From the NCBI RefSeq assembly GCF_022180385.2, contig NZ_BQME02000002.1:248001-312000 (forward strand): 64,000 nucleotides of DNA, given 5' to 3'. This DNA comes from Paenibacillus sp. L3-i20. GTDB lineage: Bacteria > Bacillota > Bacilli > Paenibacillales > Paenibacillaceae. Below the pieces are notes generated by a model. That model was not told the DNA's origin. It saw nothing but the letters and a program-made list of their open reading frames with translations, and ran no database searches. The position numbers and the translations under genes are program-made. This document shows, piece by piece, positions 59,991-64,000 of the stretch; position 1 is the first letter of the stretch; every line of letters begins with the position of its first letter.

Positions 59991-62774
59991 ATGGAACAAA
60001 AGAAATGGCATCAATTAGAATTAAATGAGCTAGTAGAAGCGCTTGATTGCTCGTTAGAAAATGGGTTAAAGCCTTCTGCAGTTGCTGAGCGATTGGAGAA
60101 GCATGGACACAACGAGCTGACAGAAGGGGCACGTATTTCACCGATCGTGCTTTTCTTAAATCAGTTCAAAGACTTTATGGTGCTTATTCTTATGGGAGCA
60201 ACACTCATCTCGGGGCTGCTGGGAGAATATTTGGATGCTATAACGATTATTGCAATTATCGGGCTGAATGCAATACTCGGTTTCTTGCAAGAGTTTCGTG
60301 CTGAGAGGTCGCTCAGAGCGCTTAAGGAACTTTCGGCCCCCTCAGCAAAGGTGTTTCGCGATGGTCAGTTAACGACTATTATTGCTAAGGAGTTAGTGTC
60401 GGGGGATGTTGTTTATTTGGAGAGCGGTGACCGTATCCCTGCGGACGTTAGGTTCATTGAAGCTAACAGCTGCTACGTAGAGGAATCGGCACTGACGGGC
60501 GAGTCAGTCCCAGTTGGCAAAATTGCTGCCGTCTTAGACGATGACGAGCTCCCGCTGGGTGATCAGCGAAACATAGGGTTTATGGGTACGATGCTGACAC
60601 GAGGTACAGCTAAGGGAATCGTCGTGAGAACAGGCATGTCTACTGAAATGGGTAAAATTGCAGGTCTTATCCAAGAGACGGAGACGATGGAGACACCGCT
60701 GCAACATCGTTTGGAGCAGCTCGGCAAACTTCTAATCATCGTAGCGATTGCACTAACTGTTATGGTTGTTGTTGCTGGTATTTTGCATGGTCAACCAGCG
60801 TACGGCATGTTTCTTGCAGGTGTAAGTCTTGCAGTTGCTGCAATACCAGAAGGGCTTCCAGCAATCGTGACGATTGCACTTGCATTAGGCGTTCAGCGGA
60901 TGATTAAAAGGAAAGCAATCGTCAGGAAACTGCCCTCAGTAGAGACATTAGGCTGCGCCTCTGTCATTTGCTCTGACAAAACGGGTACGTTGACCCAAAA
61001 TAAGATGACTGTTACTCATGTTTGGATTAGCGGAAGACAACTAGAGGTTAGTGGAGAAGGCTATGATCCTAACGGTGCCATATTTGAGAATGGAAAATCG
61101 TTAGATTTAAAGCACGATCTGCCTATTAAACGTCTCCTTCAAGTGAGTGCGCTTTGTAATAATGCTCAATTAATACAGGTGGAAGTAGAAGACTCAAAGC
61201 GCCGTAAAAGTAAGGAAGGACAGTCTGAGTGGGTAATGAAGGGTGATCCGACAGAAGGTGCGTTAGCGGTTCTGGCAGCTAAGCTCGGCTCGTCAGCCAA
61301 GTCACTAGAGGTACTATATAAACGAGTAAGAGAGTATCCGTTCGACTCTGAAAGGAAGAGAATGTCGGTACTCGTCGCTCACCAAGGCGGTAAATTAATA
61401 TGTACGAAGGGTGCGCCGGACTTGTTAATGGAGCATTGCGCTTATGTACTTTGGGAAGGAAAAGTAGTTCCTTTCACCGGTACACTGAAACGCAAGTGTG
61501 CAGAGGCAGGAGAACTTATGGCTCAATCTGCCCTTCGAGTATTAGGATTCGCATATCGTGATCTGAGAGCAAATGAAAATTATGAAAACGAAGGCGATGT
61601 AGAAAGGAATCTTGTTTTTGTAGGGTTAGCGGGCATGATCGATCCTCCTCGTCGTGAAGTTAAAGAAGCAATTGCGACTTGCCGAAGAGCTGGAATAAAA
61701 ACAGTTATGATTACTGGTGATCACCAGTTGACTGCTGAAGCGATCGCAGGGCAGCTCGGCATTATGCCTCGGGGAGGCATAGCGATGAGCGGTAAGCAGA
61801 TCGAAGGCATGGATGATGAACAGCTTGATCGATTAGTCGATCAAACATATGTTTACGCAAGAGTCTCACCAGAGCATAAGCTACGAATTGTTAAGTCGCT
61901 TCAGCGCAAAGGGCATGTAGTTGCAATGACTGGCGATGGCGTGAATGACGCTCCAGCTATTAAAGCTGCTGATATTGGTATTGCAATGGGTATTACAGGT
62001 ACCGATGTATCGAAGGAAGCTTCAGCACTTGTTCTCAGTGACGATAATTTCTCTACAATTGTAGCGGCGATAGAAGAAGGTCGAGGTATCTATGAAAATA
62101 TTCGCAAGTTTATTCGATATTTGCTAGCATCCAACGTTGGCGAAATATTGGTTATGTTCCTTGCGATGATGGCGGGATTGCCGTTGCCGCTTATTCCGAT
62201 CCAAATTTTGTGGGTCAATTTGGTTACCGACGGATTGCCAGCTATGGCGCTTGGTGTGGATCAAGCGGAGAAGGATTTAATGCAGCAGATGCCACGATCG
62301 GCGAAAGAGAACATCTTCTCAAGGCGGCTTGGCTGGAAGATTATAAGCAGAGGCATACTGATCGGAATATGTACGTTAGGCGCGTTCTGGATTACGCTTA
62401 GAGCAGGCGCAGGCGATGCGCAAGGCCTCGTACATGCTCAGACAGTAGCATTTGCAACACTCGTTATGGCGCAGCTCATTCATGTATTCGACTGCCGCAG
62501 TTCAAGATCCATTTTCCACCGCAATCCGTTTCAAAATAAATATTTAGTGCTTGCTGTTTTATCTTCGCTAATTCTAATGATTGGCGTACTCTATATCGAA
62601 GCACTGCAACCAATCTTCAAAACGGTGCCGATTGGCTTCCGTGACTGGTGTTTAGTGCTTGTTGCTGCGGGAATTCCGACGTTTGTCCTAGGTATTGGCA
62701 GCGTATTAGGAAAACCTGGCAAAACAAAAACGAATTCAAAGTGGCCTTTAGGTCCGCAAACAGCCGCTAGATAA
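59991..62774 (+). CDS. Calcium-transporting P-type ATPase (YloB type)
   Basis: A 927-residue P2A-type ATPase. N-terminal cation-ATPase domain, TGES dephosphorylation motif (LTGESVPVGK, about 165), phosphorylated Asp329 in CSDKTGTLTQNK, KGAPDLL, the hinge MTGDGVNDAPAIK, and helix-4 PEGLPAIV with helix-6 NLVTDGLPA that form the calcium site. It should export Ca2+ from the cytosol; YloB in Bacillus helps spore germination. Divergent from rqcH, the same neighbour pair (yloA-yloB) as in Bacillus. Ribosome binding site GGGAGGGAG. Confidence 0.93.
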   Translation: MEQKKWHQLELNELVEALDCSLENGLKPSAVAERLEKHGHNELTEGARISPIVLFLNQFKDFMVLILMGATLISGLLGEYLDAITIIAIIGLNAILGFLQEFRAERSLRALKELSAPSAKVFRDGQLTTIIAKELVSGDVVYLESGDRIPADVRFIEANSCYVEESALTGESVPVGKIAAVLDDDELPLGDQRNIGFMGTMLTRGTAKGIVVRTGMSTEMGKIAGLIQETETMETPLQHRLEQLGKLLIIVAIALTVMVVVAGILHGQPAYGMFLAGVSLAVAAIPEGLPAIVTIALALGVQRMIKRKAIVRKLPSVETLGCASVICSDKTGTLTQNKMTVTHVWISGRQLEVSGEGYDPNGAIFENGKSLDLKHDLPIKRLLQVSALCNNAQLIQVEVEDSKRRKSKEGQSEWVMKGDPTEGALAVLAAKLGSSAKSLEVLYKRVREYPFDSERKRMSVLVAHQGGKLICTKGAPDLLMEHCAYVLWEGKVVPFTGTLKRKCAEAGELMAQSALRVLGFAYRDLRANENYENEGDVERNLVFVGLAGMIDPPRREVKEAIATCRRAGIKTVMITGDHQLTAEAIAGQLGIMPRGGIAMSGKQIEGMDDEQLDRLVDQTYVYARVSPEHKLRIVKSLQRKGHVVAMTGDGVNDAPAIKAADIGIAMGITGTDVSKEASALVLSDDNFSTIVAAIEEGRGIYENIRKFIRYLLASNVGEILVMFLAMMAGLPLPLIPIQILWVNLVTDGLPAMALGVDQAEKDLMQQMPRSAKENIFSRRLGWKIISRGILIGICTLGAFWITLRAGAGDAQGLVHAQTVAFATLVMAQLIHVFDCRSSRSIFHRNPFQNKYLVLAVLSSLILMIGVLYIEALQPIFKTVPIGFRDWCLVLVAAGIPTFVLGIGSVLGKPGKTKTNSKWPLGPQTAAR

Positions 62775-62831
62775 CAGAAAAAAGTACAAATGAAGATACA
62801 AATTATCAATAGCGTTTCTCCTGGCTTTGCG

Positions 62832-62871
62832 GTATGCTAATAGAAATTAATTCGATAAATAGCATACTTTT
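62832..62871 (+). terminator. Hairpin between the ATPase gene and dapF
   Basis: Perfect 8-bp arms GTATGCTA and TAGCATAC with a 20-base loop, followed by TTTT; weak terminator or leader structure. Confidence 0.55.
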
Positions 62872-62895
62872 GGCCTTATAAGGAGAGAGCGATAA

Positions 62896-63726
62896 ATGAA
62901 CTTTACGAAGATGAATGGTTTAGGCAATGACTTTATCGTAATTGCAGGCGAATCCGCGTTGCCAGACAATGCAGCAGAGCTAGCAGTTCAACTGTGTAAT
63001 CGTTTTTTTGGAATCGGAGCTGACGGGCTTGTATATATTTTGCCTTCTGATAATGCTGATTTCCGTATGCGCATCATAAATTCTGACGGATCAGAGGCAG
63101 AACAATGTGGTAACGCGATTCGCTGCGTGGCGAAGTATGTGTATGATAACCGTTTAACGAGTAAAGAAGAAATTACAATTGAGACTCTTGGAGCAGGTGT
63201 GCAGAAAGTACAATTAATAGTTAACGATGGTATTGTACAGACAGTTCGGGTTGACATGGGAGCGCCTATTCTTCATGGCCTTCAAGTGCCGACTACAATA
63301 GATGCTGAGCGTGTGATCGAACACCCAATCGAGGTGAATGGCAGGGAATTTAAATTTACTGCTGTATCAATGGGCAATCCGCATTGCGTCATCTATGTAG
63401 ACGATGCTACAAACTTTGAGCTCGAGGAATGGGGTCCAAAATTAGAAACGCATCCAATGTTCCCTCGCAAAATCAACGTTGAGTTCGTAACGGTCAATTC
63501 ACGTACACAAGCTGATATGCGAGTATGGGAACGTGGAGCGGGACCAACGTTGGCCTGCGGAACTGGCGCATGTGCAACTCTAGTTGCATCCGTTCTAACT
63601 GGAGCGACTGATCGGGAAGCGACAATCTCGCTTAAGGGCGGAGATCTATTTATTGAATGGAACGAAAGTGATAATCATATCTATATGACTGGGCCAGCTG
63701 CGGAAGTATTCCGCGGCAACTTGTAA
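62896..63726 (+). CDS. dapF: Diaminopimelate epimerase
   Basis: A 276-residue cofactor-free epimerase converting LL- to meso-diaminopimelate for lysine and peptidoglycan. Catalytic cysteines: Cys71 in EAEQCGNAIRC and Cys221 in LACGTGACAT. Starts MNFTKMNGLGNDFIV after AAGGAGAGAG. It lies 10 bases before the methyltransferase gene; both probably share a transcript. Confidence 0.96.
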   Translation: MNFTKMNGLGNDFIVIAGESALPDNAAELAVQLCNRFFGIGADGLVYILPSDNADFRMRIINSDGSEAEQCGNAIRCVAKYVYDNRLTSKEEITIETLGAGVQKVQLIVNDGIVQTVRVDMGAPILHGLQVPTTIDAERVIEHPIEVNGREFKFTAVSMGNPHCVIYVDDATNFELEEWGPKLETHPMFPRKINVEFVTVNSRTQADMRVWERGAGPTLACGTGACATLVASVLTGATDREATISLKGGDLFIEWNESDNHIYMTGPAAEVFRGNL

Positions 63727-63736
63727 GGTGACACTT

Positions 63737-64000
63737 ATGGGGGATAATCAATTGAAAAGACCGAACCTTCGTGAGGCGTTAGAAGAACGTATCTTGACTG
63801 GTGATGGAGCCATGGGAACCTATCTATACGCGATGGGGTTCCCTGTCGGCGTTTCTTACGAGGAATTTAATATTTTGCGACCGGAAGTTATTGAAAACGT
63901 GCATCGTCAATATTATGAAGCAGGCGCACGTATAATTGAGACGAATACGTTCTCAGCAAATTATGAAAAACTATTAAAATATGGGCTTGAGAACGAAATG
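63737..64000 (+). CDS. Homocysteine S-methyltransferase/MTHFR, 5' part
   Basis: The first 88 codons are in the window and the frame continues past the edge. Start ATG 63737, about 7 bases after TAAGGTG. GDGAMGTYLYAMGFPVG at about residues 23-39 and EAGARIIETNTFSANYEKL are the typical start of the homocysteine-binding (betaine-homocysteine methyltransferase-like) barrel, as in YitJ or MetH. YitJ-type bifunctional protein (with methylenetetrahydrofolate reductase) is the better guess for this order, but the C-terminus is not visible. A 10-base gap separates it from dapF. Confidence 0.85.
   Translation, partial: MGDNQLKRPNLREALEERILTGDGAMGTYLYAMGFPVGVSYEEFNILRPEVIENVHRQYYEAGARIIETNTFSANYEKLLKYGLENEM

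Overview
The window looks like a chromosomal segment of a low-to-moderate-GC Gram-positive bacterium of the order Bacillales, most likely the family Paenibacillaceae (Paenibacillus or a relative). This is inferred from the gene set: CcpA, AcsA/AcuA/AcuC, a flotillin/NfeD pair behind a sigma-W-type promoter, YlbF/YlbG, YlaN-FtsW, RqcH (YloA) next to a YloB-type Ca2+ ATPase, Shine-Dalgarno sequences close to GGAGG, many strong intrinsic terminators, and GTG/TTG starts. I saw no rRNA, tRNA, CRISPR array, prophage or complete insertion sequence. Most of the window is ordinary core genome.

Layout. 1-7.8 kb: 3' part of pncB, several small proteins, an MBL-fold hydrolase, a copper-amine-oxidase-like secreted protein, a DUF1292 protein, arginine/lysine decarboxylase (speA type) and an MFS exporter. 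7.8-15.3 kb: the most plastic part. An RND efflux pump gene sits after a membrane-bound alpha/beta hydrolase gene. Its promoter region is present twice, a 92%-identical truncated and nonsense-mutated copy of its 3' end lies downstream, and the roughly 850 bp between holds a 25-bp inverted repeat and little else. 15.3-21.7 kb: YktB-type protein, gnd (with a consensus-matching CcpA box upstream), aroK, a divergent aroA and a CoA-binding protein. 21.7-26.9 kb: a Gln/Ser/Asn/His-rich low-complexity protein, then a PTS EIICBA-EI operon whose promoter is followed by a perfect 40-bp tandem repeat carrying a palindrome. 26.9-33.8 kb: VanZ-like protein, zinc-finger protein, ccpA, mtnN, and the acuC/acuA genes divergent from acsA with a CcpA-box candidate at the acsA promoter.

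33.8-47.4 kb: a class A penicillin-binding protein with fibronectin-type domains, the sigma-W-type yuaF-floT operon, rpsD with a structured leader, a GAF-GGDEF diguanylate cyclase, a lipoprotein, an M29 aminopeptidase, an HPr-like protein lacking the catalytic histidine, ylaN, an Asp23-family protein, ftsW and yugN. 47.6-57.1 kb: M20 amidohydrolase, secreted nuclease lipoprotein, an XPB-type helicase translationally coupled to a Helicase_C_3 protein, ylbF-ylbG, an unknown 145-residue protein, and a LysR regulator overlapping a PHP phosphoesterase. 57.2-64 kb: lipoprotein, rqcH, Ca2+ P-type ATPase, dapF and the 5' end of a homocysteine methyltransferase gene.

Themes: carbon catabolite control (CcpA, two cre sites, EI and EIICBA, a His-less HPr-like protein, acetate assimilation with AcsA acetylation control), cell envelope (FtsW, PBP, flotillin, RND and MFS pumps) and DNA/RNA quality control (XPB pair, RqcH, YlbF). 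The best candidates for something poorly described are the XPB/Helicase_C_3 pair, the degenerate HPr-like protein, the divergent EPSP synthase, the low-complexity protein, and the duplicated regulatory regions at the RND and PTS loci.
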